Notes under the pieces: generated by a model
Seen by the model: the letters and a program-made list of their open reading frames with translations, nothing else
Told to the model about the DNA's origin: nothing
Database searches by the model: none
Shown here: positions 39,632-49,126 of the stretch, piece by piece
Layout of the letters: every line of letters begins with the position of its first letter
How positions within the stretch are numbered: position 1 is the first letter of the stretch
From: a virus
DNA: 54,721 nt
Direction: 5' to 3' (one strand)
IMG/VR virus record: IMGVR_UViG_3300046010_002013
Coordinates: 1 to 54,721 of that record
Translations under genes and position numbers: made by a program

Positions 39632-42161
39632 TCAACAGATGAGAGCGCTGGATCAACAACCTAGCCTAGCTAAGCTCGCTGAAATGCTTCAATCTACTCG
39701 TAGCGCTGGTAATCAATACTCAGTACCTGATTGGGTTCCGTTGGTCGGAGGATCCGGTGTCGGTGACATGTTCCTCGGTAAATCACCAGAAGAAATTGAG
39801 AACTGGTCTTACGGCAACGCACCTATGCAAGTTCCTGAGATGAGCAGAGTACCTCAATTCAAGAAAGGTCGTGCCCAGTCACTCGCTGATACGGCTATGT
39901 TGCTCTCCGGTCCTGCTGAAAGTACAGCGCGTAACGCTGCTGCCGGTAATGTTGGTATGATTATCAAACCGAAAGGCGGTAATTGGCTTGATGACAATTT
40001 AAAAAGGGTTTTAAGCAGTTACTCTGAACGTACTTCTGAACCTGTTCAAGATTGGGTTCAAAAGAAATTAGGAAGTTATATTAGAAATGAAATGGGAACA
40101 CTTGAAGATCCTATCCGTCGTATAGCTGATGAGTGGCCAGCAAAACAAGAAAAATTATTAGCACCTCAATTAAAGAAACGTGACAAGTTAGAAGATTTGA
40201 TAGCTAAATACGAAGTTGAACCCGTTCCTGCCGGAGTTGATAATCCTGAAGCATGGCGTGCCGCTCGTTTACGTACCTCTCAACGTGATCTTGAAGGTAT
40301 TAATGATGAAATTGATCGTATACAAAATTATAATCCGTTACATTATACTCCTGAAACGCTTCCGTATTTTAAAACTAATAACATGAAAACTAAACGTGTT
40401 AAATCGGGTTATCCGGCAGAAGGTGTCGCTAAATCTGATTTAGCAAAACTTTGGGAACATTACGCTGATGAACAAATACAACCTGACACAGTGGGTGGTA
40501 TGAAAAACTTTGAAGGTTATTTAGATTCTCAACCTTATTTAAAAAACGCTCCTGACGACACTAAAGTTTATACATTAGACGGTGGGGACACCGGTTTTAA
40601 TAAAATAGCTCACGGGTTACAAAAGGCGTTAGATACGTATCCTGTTGAATTACCTCCGGAGTTACGTATAAACCCTGAAAAATTAAACCGTATATCTGTA
40701 CCTCAAGCCGTTGAACACACTGCTAAGATAAATGATTATTTAGCTCAACAAGAAGCTATAGAAAATATGAAACGGTCTCGTAACGAAGCTGTTGTAGATT
40801 ACAAACAATATCCGGACAAAGGGTTGTCATGGGTTGAAATCAAGAACCCAAACAAAGTGTTAGAAGATCCTTATGATTTACCGGAAGACGCACACGAGTC
40901 CGTGTATGAGTTAGCAAGACGTAAGGCACGATCAGAACGTTTAGATCCTGAAAGTGATGATTTCAGATTTAGAGTTGAGGAACTGGTTCCTGAAATAGGA
41001 AGTCGTTGGTATAATGCTGATCTTGTAGGTAAAGCTCTGAAGTATGAAGGAGACACGATGAACAACTGCGTCGGCGGTTATTGTGACCAAGTACTAGACA
41101 ACACATCTCGTATATTTTCATTACGTAACAGTCGGGGTGAACCGCATGTGACGATTGAAACTAGACCGATGGAAGAAGATTTGTATTATAATAAATTGAT
41201 GGATGAGTTACCTCAAGATGAACAAGCTAAATTAACCGTAGATGCTAATGATTACAATTCGGCTAATCCTCATTTAGGTTATAAAGAATCTGTAATAGAG
41301 TTGATGAAAGATCGATACGGACCTCCTAAAGAAAGAATTGTTCAAATCAAAGGCAAACAAAACGCTGCGCCTAATGAAAAGTATTTGCCTGCTGTTCACG
41401 ACTTTGTGCGCTCAAAAGATTGGTCAAGTGTTGAGGATTTAGAAAACACGTTATTAACAGATTTAAATAAAAGTGGAAGTCAAATGCATCCAGAGTTGTA
41501 TAAAGCAGCAACCGACAAATACGGTAGGTTTGTTACTGATGACGAATTAAATTCTCTGCGTGATGAATTTTATGAAAGAAATAAAGACATACCTATCAAA
41601 GGATTCGCTGGCGGCGGTTTAGTCGGTACACCTCCTACGATGTACGATCCTATGAAAGTAGACGACATCGTTGCATCAATCGATGCTCCTCAAGGTTATG
41701 CTGAAGGCGGTTCAGTAGACAAGGACAGTTTGCAGTTAGACAAACCTCAACGCACGCCGAACCATCCTACGAAGTCACACATCGTGAAAACAATGGTAGA
41801 CGGTAAGGAGAAGATCATTCGATTCGGTGAACAAGGTGCTGAAACAGCAGGTAAGCCGAAAGAAGGTGAATCAGACCGCATGACAGCAAAGCGTGAGTCA
41901 TTCAAGGCTCGTCACGCAAAGAACATCGCAAAGGGTAAAAGCAGCGCCGCATATTGGGCGGATAAAGTTAAATGGGCAGACGGCGGTAGTGTGTCTATGA
42001 AAGATCTACCGTTTAATGATCCCGACCAATTACGACTTTATCATCAAGCGATGCAGCATTTCGACGATTTGATTGACAACACGGGCGGTTCAGTAACTTC
42101 TCAGCAAGACGAATTACATCGCAGAGCGATGGCTCATTACGATGATTTAATGGCTGCTTGA
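39621..42161 (+). CDS. PcfJ-like domain protein with virion A-x-G-G motifs
   Basis: The product has 846 residues and overlaps the terminase by 11 bp. Residues about 474-515 show a PcfJ-like motif: LKYEGDTMNNCVGGYCDQVLD and RIFSLRNSRGEPHVTIETRP. Around 670-780 come FAGGGLVGTPP and GYAEGGSVD, then RTPNHPTKSHIVKTMVDGKE and MTAKRESFKARHAKNIAKG, ending SAAYWADKVKWADGGSV, a domain often found in proteins next to portal genes of aquatic phages. The function is unknown. Position between terminase and portal suggests a virion or packaging accessory protein. The PcfJ part may bind or modify a partner. Confidence 0.68.
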   Translation: MPYNQQMRALDQQPSLAKLAEMLQSTRSAGNQYSVPDWVPLVGGSGVGDMFLGKSPEEIENWSYGNAPMQVPEMSRVPQFKKGRAQSLADTAMLLSGPAESTARNAAAGNVGMIIKPKGGNWLDDNLKRVLSSYSERTSEPVQDWVQKKLGSYIRNEMGTLEDPIRRIADEWPAKQEKLLAPQLKKRDKLEDLIAKYEVEPVPAGVDNPEAWRAARLRTSQRDLEGINDEIDRIQNYNPLHYTPETLPYFKTNNMKTKRVKSGYPAEGVAKSDLAKLWEHYADEQIQPDTVGGMKNFEGYLDSQPYLKNAPDDTKVYTLDGGDTGFNKIAHGLQKALDTYPVELPPELRINPEKLNRISVPQAVEHTAKINDYLAQQEAIENMKRSRNEAVVDYKQYPDKGLSWVEIKNPNKVLEDPYDLPEDAHESVYELARRKARSERLDPESDDFRFRVEELVPEIGSRWYNADLVGKALKYEGDTMNNCVGGYCDQVLDNTSRIFSLRNSRGEPHVTIETRPMEEDLYYNKLMDELPQDEQAKLTVDANDYNSANPHLGYKESVIELMKDRYGPPKERIVQIKGKQNAAPNEKYLPAVHDFVRSKDWSSVEDLENTLLTDLNKSGSQMHPELYKAATDKYGRFVTDDELNSLRDEFYERNKDIPIKGFAGGGLVGTPPTMYDPMKVDDIVASIDAPQGYAEGGSVDKDSLQLDKPQRTPNHPTKSHIVKTMVDGKEKIIRFGEQGAETAGKPKEGESDRMTAKRESFKARHAKNIAKGKSSAAYWADKVKWADGGSVSMKDLPFNDPDQLRLYHQAMQHFDDLIDNTGGSVTSQQDELHRRAMAHYDDLMAA

Positions 42162-42189
42162 TCAGCTACTTAATAACAAACAGAGGCAC

Positions 42190-44709
42190 ATGATGGCGAA
42201 GCAATTAGAAGACGATTACGAAGATCAAAACGAAGATGATCAACAGGAAGGTGAAGACGTCGAGTTCGATGAAGATAACACCGAAGTTGAAGACACTGAC
42301 GACGGCGGCGCAATCATACGTCTTGAAAATGAAAAAGATGAGCAAGCTCATTTAGAACACTTCGCAAATATTATTGATGAAGTAGATCAAGGTGAGTTGA
42401 AAATGTCAATTAACGAATTGATTGACAAAATAGCTAACGATAAAGAAGCACGCGAAAAACGTGACAAGCAATACGAAGAAGGTATTCGCCGTACCGGTTT
42501 AGGTGATGATGCTCCTGGAGGCGCTCAGTTCACCGGCGCTAATAAGGTCGTTCATCCGATGCTTGTTGAAGCATGCGTAGACTTTTCTGCCCGTGTTATG
42601 AAGGAGATCTTTCCTGCTAATGGTCCTGTTAAAAGTAAGATTGTCGGTGAGAAAGATCAAACAAAGGTAGAGAAAGCAGATCGTAAAGCAGACTTTATGA
42701 ACTGGCAATTAACCGAGCAGATGGTTGAGTTTCGCGGTGAGCTTGAACAACTCAGTACACAGCTACCGCTCGGCGGTGGTCAGTATATGAAGTTCATGTG
42801 GAACTCTTTACATAAACGTCCGGTGTCTGAGTTTGTACCGATTGATGACGTTTACCTGCCGTTCGCTGCTACTAATTTTTACACAGCGGAGCGTAAAACT
42901 CATGTACAATATATTACTAAGTTTGAATATGATCGTCGTGTTAAAAGTGGTATGTATATTGATGTTGATCTCGGTGTGCCTACTGATCCTGAATTTAGTA
43001 GAGCATCTCAAGCTAACGATAAAATTGAAGGTAGAAAAGACCTTAGTTACAACGAAGACGGATTGCGTACCATTTTTGAAATCTACACATACTTAGACTT
43101 TGGTGATGGTCCTGAACCTTACATACTTAGCGTAGACAAGTCTACTGAGAAAGGGTTAGCGCTTTACCGTAACTGGGAACCGGACGACCCTCAAAAGAAA
43201 GAGTTGGACTGGATTGTTGAGTTTGCTTTTGTACCTTGGCGTGGTGCTTACCCTATTGGTTTGACTCACATGATCGGCGGTTTATCAGGTGCAGCTACCG
43301 GCGCTCTACGTGCTCTACTTGATTCAGCGCATATTCAAAACGTTCCTACTCTGCTCAAACTTAAAGGCGGTCCTGGTGGGCAGACGTTGAACGTACAACC
43401 TACTGAAGTTGTTGAAATGGAAGGCGGTGCGTTGATAGATGACGTGCGTAAATTAGCTATGCCTTTACCGTTCAACGGTCCTTCACCTGTTTTGATGCAG
43501 TTGCTTGGCTTCCTTGTTGATACCGGTAAAGGTGTTGTGCAAACCACGTTTGAAAAACTGTCAGATCAGAATCCAAATCAACCTGTCGGCACTACGATGG
43601 CGTTGATTGAACAAGGTATGGTTGTGTTTAACTCGATTCACTCGCGTTTACACAGCTCAATGACACGTAGTTTGAAGATTTTGCACCGAATCAACAGCGC
43701 ATACCTGACTACAGAAGACATCGAAGCGCAAATATCCGGTATTGATATTGATCCGTCAGACTTTGACGGTCCGATGGACGTTATTCCGGTAAGTGACCCT
43801 GCTATTTTCAGTGAAACACAGCGTTTTGCTCAAATTCAGGCAATTATGCAGCGTTCTCAGCTATATCCGCAGCTATATGACCTACGTAAAGTTGAAGAGA
43901 TGTTCCTCAGAACGTTAAAAGTACCTGACAGCGAAGTATTGAAGCCAAAACCGGCGCAAGATGACATGGATCCTGTGTCTGAAAACGTAGCTGCGGTTAT
44001 GGCGTCACCTATTTACGTACTCCCGTCTCAAGATCACATAGCTCATATCATTACGCACATGTCATTCTTGAAATCACCATTGTTCGGTTCTAATCCTTTC
44101 ATCGCTCAGTCATATTTATTCCCTATGGCTATGCATTTACGTGACCACCTGCTCAATTATTACATGGTTGAGTCACATAACGCTGTAGATAAGGCGCAGA
44201 AAGAAGATTTGATTCAAGATAAACCAGATCAACAAGTACCTATTATGTTGCAAGTTCAACAGTTTATTGAACAGCAAATGGGTAACTTCGGTCAAGAACT
44301 TAATGCAGTAGCTGAAGAAGCTAAAAAGTACATGCCTGAACCTCCACCTCAGCAGTCTGATAATTCTCTTGAGATTGCACAAATTAGCGCAGGGATTCAA
44401 CAAAAAGCGTTGGATCAGAGAGCGCAAACTGATCAAGCAAAACTACAACTTGATCAAGTTAAATTGCAAGCACAAACGCAATCAGAACAAGCAAAAATGT
44501 CAGCACAACAGCAAGAACGTGTTGAAAAAATGCAATTTGAACAAGCTCGTATTTACGCTGAAGATCAAAGAGCTAGAGCTGAAATACAGTCTCGTGAAGC
44601 AATTAACGCGGCTGACAATGAAACTGCTAAAATTATTACCGCCGCAGAATTAGAACATGACAGTAAAACGTCATTGACGACAGGAACCGGCATTAACTTC
44701 AATCCTTAG
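42190..44709 (+). CDS. Portal protein
   Basis: The product has 839 residues; Met at 42190 or 42193 is equally likely. It starts with a very acidic stretch (EDDYEDQNEDDQQEGEDVEFDEDN), and the portal core shows AQFTGANKVVHPMLVEACVDFSARVMKEIFPANGPVKSKIVG and VGTTMALIEQGMVVFNSIHSR. The C-terminal 120 residues are a Q- and K-rich coiled coil (AQTDQAKLQLDQVKLQAQTQ), like a portal barrel. It forms the dodecameric vertex through which DNA enters and leaves. It follows the PcfJ-domain protein and precedes a GroES-like gene. The length is near the upper end for podoviral portals because of both tails. Confidence 0.88.
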   Translation: MMAKQLEDDYEDQNEDDQQEGEDVEFDEDNTEVEDTDDGGAIIRLENEKDEQAHLEHFANIIDEVDQGELKMSINELIDKIANDKEAREKRDKQYEEGIRRTGLGDDAPGGAQFTGANKVVHPMLVEACVDFSARVMKEIFPANGPVKSKIVGEKDQTKVEKADRKADFMNWQLTEQMVEFRGELEQLSTQLPLGGGQYMKFMWNSLHKRPVSEFVPIDDVYLPFAATNFYTAERKTHVQYITKFEYDRRVKSGMYIDVDLGVPTDPEFSRASQANDKIEGRKDLSYNEDGLRTIFEIYTYLDFGDGPEPYILSVDKSTEKGLALYRNWEPDDPQKKELDWIVEFAFVPWRGAYPIGLTHMIGGLSGAATGALRALLDSAHIQNVPTLLKLKGGPGGQTLNVQPTEVVEMEGGALIDDVRKLAMPLPFNGPSPVLMQLLGFLVDTGKGVVQTTFEKLSDQNPNQPVGTTMALIEQGMVVFNSIHSRLHSSMTRSLKILHRINSAYLTTEDIEAQISGIDIDPSDFDGPMDVIPVSDPAIFSETQRFAQIQAIMQRSQLYPQLYDLRKVEEMFLRTLKVPDSEVLKPKPAQDDMDPVSENVAAVMASPIYVLPSQDHIAHIITHMSFLKSPLFGSNPFIAQSYLFPMAMHLRDHLLNYYMVESHNAVDKAQKEDLIQDKPDQQVPIMLQVQQFIEQQMGNFGQELNAVAEEAKKYMPEPPPQQSDNSLEIAQISAGIQQKALDQRAQTDQAKLQLDQVKLQAQTQSEQAKMSAQQQERVEKMQFEQARIYAEDQRARAEIQSREAINAADNETAKIITAAELEHDSKTSLTTGTGINFNP

Positions 44710-44718
44710 GAGGATAAT

Positions 44719-44853
44719 ATGAATGATACAAAAGGCAAAGAAGTACCTATGACTGGCGCTTTCGTAAAGCAACATAAACGTATGGCGGCTGGTGAAAAAG
44801 TAGACGGACAAAAATTACCAGCAGCACCTTCAACGCCGAAAACACCAGTGTGA
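44719..44853 (+). CDS. Small hypothetical protein after portal
   Basis: The product has 44 residues (MNDTKGKEVPMTGAFVKQHK...) and is lysine-rich. A TTAGGAGG site ahead of the ATG makes it a convincing gene. Its stop overlaps the GTG start of the next gene. Small proteins with a 'GAFVKQHKRMAAGE' segment occur after portal genes in related phages. Role unknown. Confidence 0.66.
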   Translation: MNDTKGKEVPMTGAFVKQHKRMAAGEKVDGQKLPAAPSTPKTPV

Positions 44854-45047
44854 ATTTAGAAACGAAATTGTTAAACAAACTCAAAGTAGAACAGCAGACA
44901 TTTGCGGTTGAGGCTTTGAAGCACCCACACTCACGCGATGCCTTTGAGTACGGGTATCGCGTCGGGACAGTTGCCGGATATGAAGCGGCAATTAATGTAC
45001 TTTTAAATCTTATAGAAGAGGATAAACACAGTGACAACGACCTTTGA
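44850..45047 (+). CDS. Small hypothetical protein of the head module
   Basis: The product has 65 residues from a GTG start that overlaps the upstream stop (GTGTGA). The sequence LNKLKVEQQTFAVEALKHPHSRDAFEYGYRVGTVAGYEAAINVL matches a short helical family common between portal and scaffold genes in podoviruses. It overlaps the next gene by 17 bp. Role unknown. Confidence 0.72.
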   Translation: MNLETKLLNKLKVEQQTFAVEALKHPHSRDAFEYGYRVGTVAGYEAAINVLLNLIEEDKHSDNDL

Positions 45048-45441
45048 GAATGCAATGATAGAGGCTTTCCCAGCAGTAGATGCAGGTATTCAGCCTTTCG
45101 GCAGCCGCGTTCTGATTCAGATTCGCACTCCGAAAAAAGTTTCACGCGGTGGTATTATTTTAGATACCGGAACACAAGATACTGAAAAATGGAACACGCA
45201 GGTGGGTAAAGTTATTTCACTCGGACCTCTCGCGTTCAAAAATAGAAATGACATGACACCGTGGCCAGAAGGTGACTGGTGTACCGTAGGTGAGTTTGTC
45301 AGAGTGGCGAAGTACGGCGGTGATCGTTGGGAAGTTAAAGTTCCTGATAGTGATGAGTCCGCAATGTTTGTAATTTTTAACGACCTTGATATTATCGGTC
45401 AAGTCACAGGTGATCCGTTAGCGATCAGAGCATTCATCTAA
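45031..45441 (+). CDS. GroES-like co-chaperonin
   Basis: The product has 136 residues from GTG at 45031. It has the Cpn10/GroES pattern: IQPFGSRVLIQIRTPKKVSRGGIIL (mobile-loop region), VGKVISLGPLAF, WPEGDWCTVGEFVRVAKYGGDRWEV and a closing NDLDIIGQV. The size is larger than bacterial GroES (about 97), as in T4 gp31-like proteins. It would team with host GroEL to fold the capsid protein. No GroEL gene is present. It lies just before the scaffold and capsid genes. Confidence 0.85.
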   Translation: MTTTFENAMIEAFPAVDAGIQPFGSRVLIQIRTPKKVSRGGIILDTGTQDTEKWNTQVGKVISLGPLAFKNRNDMTPWPEGDWCTVGEFVRVAKYGGDRWEVKVPDSDESAMFVIFNDLDIIGQVTGDPLAIRAFI

Positions 45442-45453
45442 AGGAGATGAGTT

Positions 45454-46383
45454 ATGGTAGATGTAATTAGAGAAGATGATGAAGACGTCAATGATGAAAT
45501 TGAAATCATTGAAAACGAAGAAGATTTAAGTGATGAGGCTTATGATGAGCAGATTGCTAGATCTGATGACAATGACGACGTGGAAGACGAGCGTGAAGCT
45601 ATCCGTGAACGTCGTAGAAAAGAAAAACTAGAACGTAAAGAGAGAAAAACACAAGCTATCAGTCGTGATAAACTTGAATTAGACTTTCTGCGCAAACGTA
45701 ATGACGATTTAGAGCGTAGAGTGTCCGTTCAAGAAGTTCGTGCACATCAAACAGACTTAAGCTCTTACGACGCTTACATAGCTCAAGCCGCTCAAGAAGC
45801 GGAAATGGCAGAGCGTGTGATCGCAAAAGCTGTTGAAAGTAGAAACGGAGAAGACGTAGCGCAAGCCTTACGTTACCGTGATCAAGCTATCGCGAAGGTT
45901 CAACAACTTCAATATCAAAAACAACAGGCAGCTCAACAACGTCCGGTGGTGCAACCGAATCAGCTTGATGATTTAACGATGCATTATGCAAAAGAATTCA
46001 TCAATGACAACCCTTGGTATGATGCTCAAGGTCGTGATGAAGATTCGGCGATTGTTATAGCAGTTGATCAAGCTCTAGCAAAAGATGGATTAAATCCACA
46101 GACAGAAGAATACTGGGATGAATTGCGTAAACGAGTTGCGCGCAGATTACCAGAAAAGTTTAAAAAACAACCGAAAGAAAGAGAAGCTCGTGAAGAACGT
46201 ACACCACGTGGAGGTCCCGCCGTAGGATCAGGTCGTGAGCATGCACCGTCTTCTACCCGTAAAGAAATTTACATTAGTCCTGAACGTAAAGCAGCCTTAG
46301 TTGAAGCCGGTGTGTGGGATGATCCGGTGTTACGAATGAAATACGTCAAGCGTTACGCTGAATATGACCGTAATCAAAAATGA
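45454..46383 (+). CDS. Scaffolding protein
   Basis: The product has 309 residues. It has an acidic N-terminus (VDVIREDDEDVNDEIEIIENEEDL), then a charged helical region with coiled coil (RERRRKEKLERKERKTQAISRDKLELDFLRKRNDDLERRVSVQE) and a Gln-rich centre (KVQQLQYQKQQAAQQRP). The C-terminal third includes basic helices (RRLPEKFKKQPKERE, YVKRYAEYDRNQK). The location between the chaperonin and capsid genes and the composition fit a podoviral scaffold. It is preceded by an AAGGAGATGAG ribosome site. Confidence 0.82.
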   Translation: MVDVIREDDEDVNDEIEIIENEEDLSDEAYDEQIARSDDNDDVEDEREAIRERRRKEKLERKERKTQAISRDKLELDFLRKRNDDLERRVSVQEVRAHQTDLSSYDAYIAQAAQEAEMAERVIAKAVESRNGEDVAQALRYRDQAIAKVQQLQYQKQQAAQQRPVVQPNQLDDLTMHYAKEFINDNPWYDAQGRDEDSAIVIAVDQALAKDGLNPQTEEYWDELRKRVARRLPEKFKKQPKEREAREERTPRGGPAVGSGREHAPSSTRKEIYISPERKAALVEAGVWDDPVLRMKYVKRYAEYDRNQK

Positions 46384-46391
46384 TGAATAGC

Positions 46392-46419
46392 TTGCTTTTT
46401 TATTTTTATACAATATACT
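46392..46419 (+). promoter_or_regulatory. Candidate promoter before the capsid gene cluster
   Basis: The -35 TTGCTT (46392-46397) and -10 TATACT (46414-46419) are 16 bp apart in a very AT-rich 67-bp gap. It would add transcription for the three head genes up to the terminator at 48560. Confidence 0.55.
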
Positions 46420-46450
46420 TATTTTCAATCGCTGAATAGGAGCGAATATT

Positions 46451-46981
46451 ATGACAGACGAACGCTTAAAGAAATCCGCTGGTGACAACCGCGACAATCG
46501 TGCGATGACAGATCGTGCAGTTACTCAAAATCGTGAAGTTACAGAAGATGAGCGGGTTGAAATGTTCCGTCAAAGTTTTTTCAACTCCAGTTTACCAGAT
46601 TTACCAAAGATCCCTGGATGGCACTGCTGCTGGTTAACTACGACTAATCCTCGTGACTCTATACAAATGCGTATCCGATTAGGGTATGAACCCGTGAAGC
46701 CAGAAGACGTTCCTGGCTGGGAATACGCAACGCTTAAAACAGGCGACTGGTCAGGATTTATCGGTGTTAATGAAATGTTAGCATTCAAATTGCCGATGTC
46801 TCTATACGAGAAATATATGAGAGAAGCTCATCATGACGCTCCGATGCGTGAGGAAGAAAAACTCACTGACACCGCAGAGTTTTTAGAGCAACAGGCAAAG
46901 TCATCAAAGTCAAGATTGACGCTTGGGGATGGTAATCTAGAAATCGGAGAACATCGGGAAGCTCAATTTGAGCTTTCTTGA
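46451..46981 (+). CDS. Head-module protein between scaffold and cement genes
   Basis: The product has 176 residues. The centre is characteristic: LPDLPKIPGWHCCWLTTTNPRDSIQMRIRLGYEPVKPEDVPGWEY, then GDWSGFIGVNEMLAFKLPMSLYEKYMREAHHDAPMREEEKL. I know this pattern from proteins located between the scaffold and capsid genes in aquatic podoviruses, but it has no assigned function. The acidic, helical N-terminus and its position suggest a head assembly factor or minor capsid protein. Confidence 0.78.
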   Translation: MTDERLKKSAGDNRDNRAMTDRAVTQNREVTEDERVEMFRQSFFNSSLPDLPKIPGWHCCWLTTTNPRDSIQMRIRLGYEPVKPEDVPGWEYATLKTGDWSGFIGVNEMLAFKLPMSLYEKYMREAHHDAPMREEEKLTDTAEFLEQQAKSSKSRLTLGDGNLEIGEHREAQFELS

Positions 46982-47017
46982 CGCAACCTTTTAACTTATT
47001 CCTTTTAGGAGCTAATA

Positions 47018-47620
47018 ATGTCTTCAACTAGCGCACCTTACGGATTTAGACCTTCTTTCCACAACAGTGGTCAGATGCGTCCTAAAGCCTATACAATCGC
47101 AAGCGCATACGCTGCGTCTATTTATTCTGGTGATCCAGTTAAATTAGTCACTGCCGGTACAATTGAACTCGGCACTTCAGACGGTACTCGTTCTGGTACT
47201 GCTGCAGGTATTTCATTACTCGGTATTTTTGCCGGTGTAGAATACTTGGACTCAACTGGTAAACCTACTATCGCTCCATTCTGGACTGGTGGTACTACTG
47301 GTACACAAGTTGTCGCTTGGGTTTATGATGATCCAGAAACGATTTATGACGTTCAATTCGCAAATCCAGGAACAGCGGGAACTGATTCAGTTCAGACTGC
47401 TATCGGTGCTGAATGTGATTGGCGCGTCGCGTCTCCAGGTGGTTCAACATCAACTGGTATCAGCTCAACATACTTAACAGCAGAAGTCGCGACATCTGGT
47501 CAATTCCAGATTACAGGCTATGCATACCTTATCACTGATTCAGCTACTGATGCTTATGTAAACATGACCGTTCGCTTGAACGAATCACAATACAAAGCTC
47601 CAGTTAACAGCGTAAGCTAA
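47018..47620 (+). CDS. Capsid cement/decoration-like protein
   Basis: The product has 200 residues, with a TTTTAGGAG site upstream. Starting YGFRPSFHNSGQMRPKAYTIASAYAASIYSGDPVKL and continuing GIFAGVEYLDSTGKPTIAPFW, AWVYDDPETIYDVQF and TGYAYLITDSATDAYVNMTVRL, it has the beta-rich layout of phage cement proteins that stabilise the shell. It directly precedes the capsid gene. I call it a structural cement protein with moderate confidence. Confidence 0.72.
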   Translation: MSSTSAPYGFRPSFHNSGQMRPKAYTIASAYAASIYSGDPVKLVTAGTIELGTSDGTRSGTAAGISLLGIFAGVEYLDSTGKPTIAPFWTGGTTGTQVVAWVYDDPETIYDVQFANPGTAGTDSVQTAIGAECDWRVASPGGSTSTGISSTYLTAEVATSGQFQITGYAYLITDSATDAYVNMTVRLNESQYKAPVNSVS

Positions 47621-47637
47621 AAGGAGGATATTGAATC

Positions 47638-48552
47638 ATGGCAACTCCAATGAGAAGTACCGATTTTAGATCGGTAGTCGAACCAATCCTTAACGAAGTA
47701 TTTGACGGTGTTTACGATCAACGTGCTGACGAATGGAAACAGGTTTTCAAAGAACAAAAAGGTATTCCCCGTAACTATCACGAAGAACCCGTTCTTTACG
47801 GTTTCGGCGCTGCACCAGAGTTACCAGACGGTATGGCAGTATCTTACCAATCTGGCGGTGTGTTGTTCTTACAACGTTACCTCTACAAAGTATACGGTCT
47901 AGCGTTCAGTCTGACTAAAGTATTAGTAGAAGACGGTGATCATATCCGTATTGGTCAAACATATGCGAAGCACTTAGCGCAATCTTTGATTGAAACTAAA
48001 GAAACTTTATCAGCTAACGTGTTGAACCGCGCATTTAACGGTTCATACGTAGGTGGTGACGGCGTATCTTTAATTTCTACATCGCATCCTATCGTTTCTG
48101 GTACATTTAGCAATCAGTTAACAACGGCTGCTAACTTGTCACAAACTTCTTTAGAACAATTGTTAATTCAGATCCGTAACGCTGTTGACAACAACGGTAA
48201 ACGTATTCGCTTAACACCTAAGAAAATCGTAACAGGTCCTTCAAACGTGTTTCAAGCTGAAGTGTTATTGAAATCAGCATTGCGTGCAGGAACAGCCGAC
48301 AACGACATCAACCCAGTTAAATCAATGGGTTTATTAGCTGAAGGTCAAGCTAACCTTTCTCGTATCACTTCATCTACTGCTTGGTGGATTCAGACTGATG
48401 CACCGGAAGGTTTGAAATTGTTGATGCGTCGTGGTCTTGAAAAATCAATGGAAGGTGATTTTGAAACTGACTCAATGCGCTACAAAGCTACAGAACGTTA
48501 CACTGTCGGGTGGACAGATCCACGCGGCGTTTACGGTACTGCGGGCGTTTAA
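47638..48552 (+). CDS. Major capsid protein, HK97-fold (Mu gpT-like)
   Basis: The product has 304 residues, with an AAAGGAGG site and no propeptide sign. Features of the gpT-like HK97-fold group are LAQSLIETKETLSANVLNRAFNGSYVGGDGVSLISTSHPIVSGTFSN, LLIQIRNAVDNNGKRIRLTPKKIVTGPSNVFQAEVLLKS and the C-terminal VGWTDPRGVYGTAGV. It should form the icosahedral shell. Scaffold and chaperonin genes lie upstream, and a strong terminator follows directly, which isolates the head genes from the next block. Confidence 0.88.
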   Translation: MATPMRSTDFRSVVEPILNEVFDGVYDQRADEWKQVFKEQKGIPRNYHEEPVLYGFGAAPELPDGMAVSYQSGGVLFLQRYLYKVYGLAFSLTKVLVEDGDHIRIGQTYAKHLAQSLIETKETLSANVLNRAFNGSYVGGDGVSLISTSHPIVSGTFSNQLTTAANLSQTSLEQLLIQIRNAVDNNGKRIRLTPKKIVTGPSNVFQAEVLLKSALRAGTADNDINPVKSMGLLAEGQANLSRITSSTAWWIQTDAPEGLKLLMRRGLEKSMEGDFETDSMRYKATERYTVGWTDPRGVYGTAGV

Positions 48553-48559
48553 TTGACGG

Positions 48560-48588
48560 AAGGGAGCTTCGGCTCCCTTTCTTTATTT
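48560..48588 (+). terminator. Rho-independent terminator after the major capsid gene
   Basis: AAGGGAGC (48560-48567) pairs with GCTCCCTT (48572-48579) around a TTCG tetraloop, then TCTTTATTT. The UUCG loop makes a very stable hairpin. It lies 7 bp after the capsid stop codon. Confidence 0.93.
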
Positions 48589-48669
48589 CCGGAAAACAAT
48601 AGGATATGCTGACAGTTCCGGCTGACGACATGCAGACACATATCCACAACTCGCATGTGAGGAATCAAA

Positions 48670-49122
48670 ATGGCTTCAACCACATTCTCTGGACCAGTGA
48701 CGTCTACTAACGGCTTTATTGGCGCAATCACTGGCTTAGAAACAGTTACTACATTAACAGCAGCATCAACATTGACTACTGCACAAAGTAATACAATTTT
48801 CTTTTTAAGTTCTGCAACTGAATTTGTGACAACACTTCCTGCACCTGCGGCTGGTTTGATGTACACATTCATCGTAGGCGCAGCTCCGTCTGGTGCAAGC
48901 TATACAGTTGTTACTTCGGCAAGTGCAAACATCATTAAAGGTCAAGCTGTTAACGCTGCTGGCGTTGCTGGTGATACTGGTACTGCTGACGACACTATTT
49001 CTTTTGTTGATGGACAAGCTGTTGCTGGCGATCAAGTTACTGTTATCAGTGACGGCACATCGTGGTTTGCAAAAGCGTTTTGCGCGGTTGCGGCTGGTGT
49101 GACATTTACACAAGCAAGCTAA
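48670..49122 (+). CDS. Small beta-rich virion protein (head or tail fibre/decoration)
   Basis: The product has 150 residues. It has the same kind of module as the fibre genes: IFFLSSATEFVTTLPAPAAGLMYTFIVGAAPSGASYTVV, followed by QVTVISDGTSWFAKAFC. This recalls head-fibre and tail-fibre base modules. The gene is between the capsid terminator and another hairpin, and has its own short leader (about 80 bp). I infer a decoration protein exposed on the virion. Confidence 0.62.
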   Translation: MASTTFSGPVTSTNGFIGAITGLETVTTLTAASTLTTAQSNTIFFLSSATEFVTTLPAPAAGLMYTFIVGAAPSGASYTVVTSASANIIKGQAVNAAGVAGDTGTADDTISFVDGQAVAGDQVTVISDGTSWFAKAFCAVAAGVTFTQAS

Positions 49123-49126
49123 TTTG

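Noticed and set aside
44747-45145. 132-codon minus-strand ORF
   Set aside because: It covers three well-supported plus-strand genes with start/stop overlaps, so it is a shadow.
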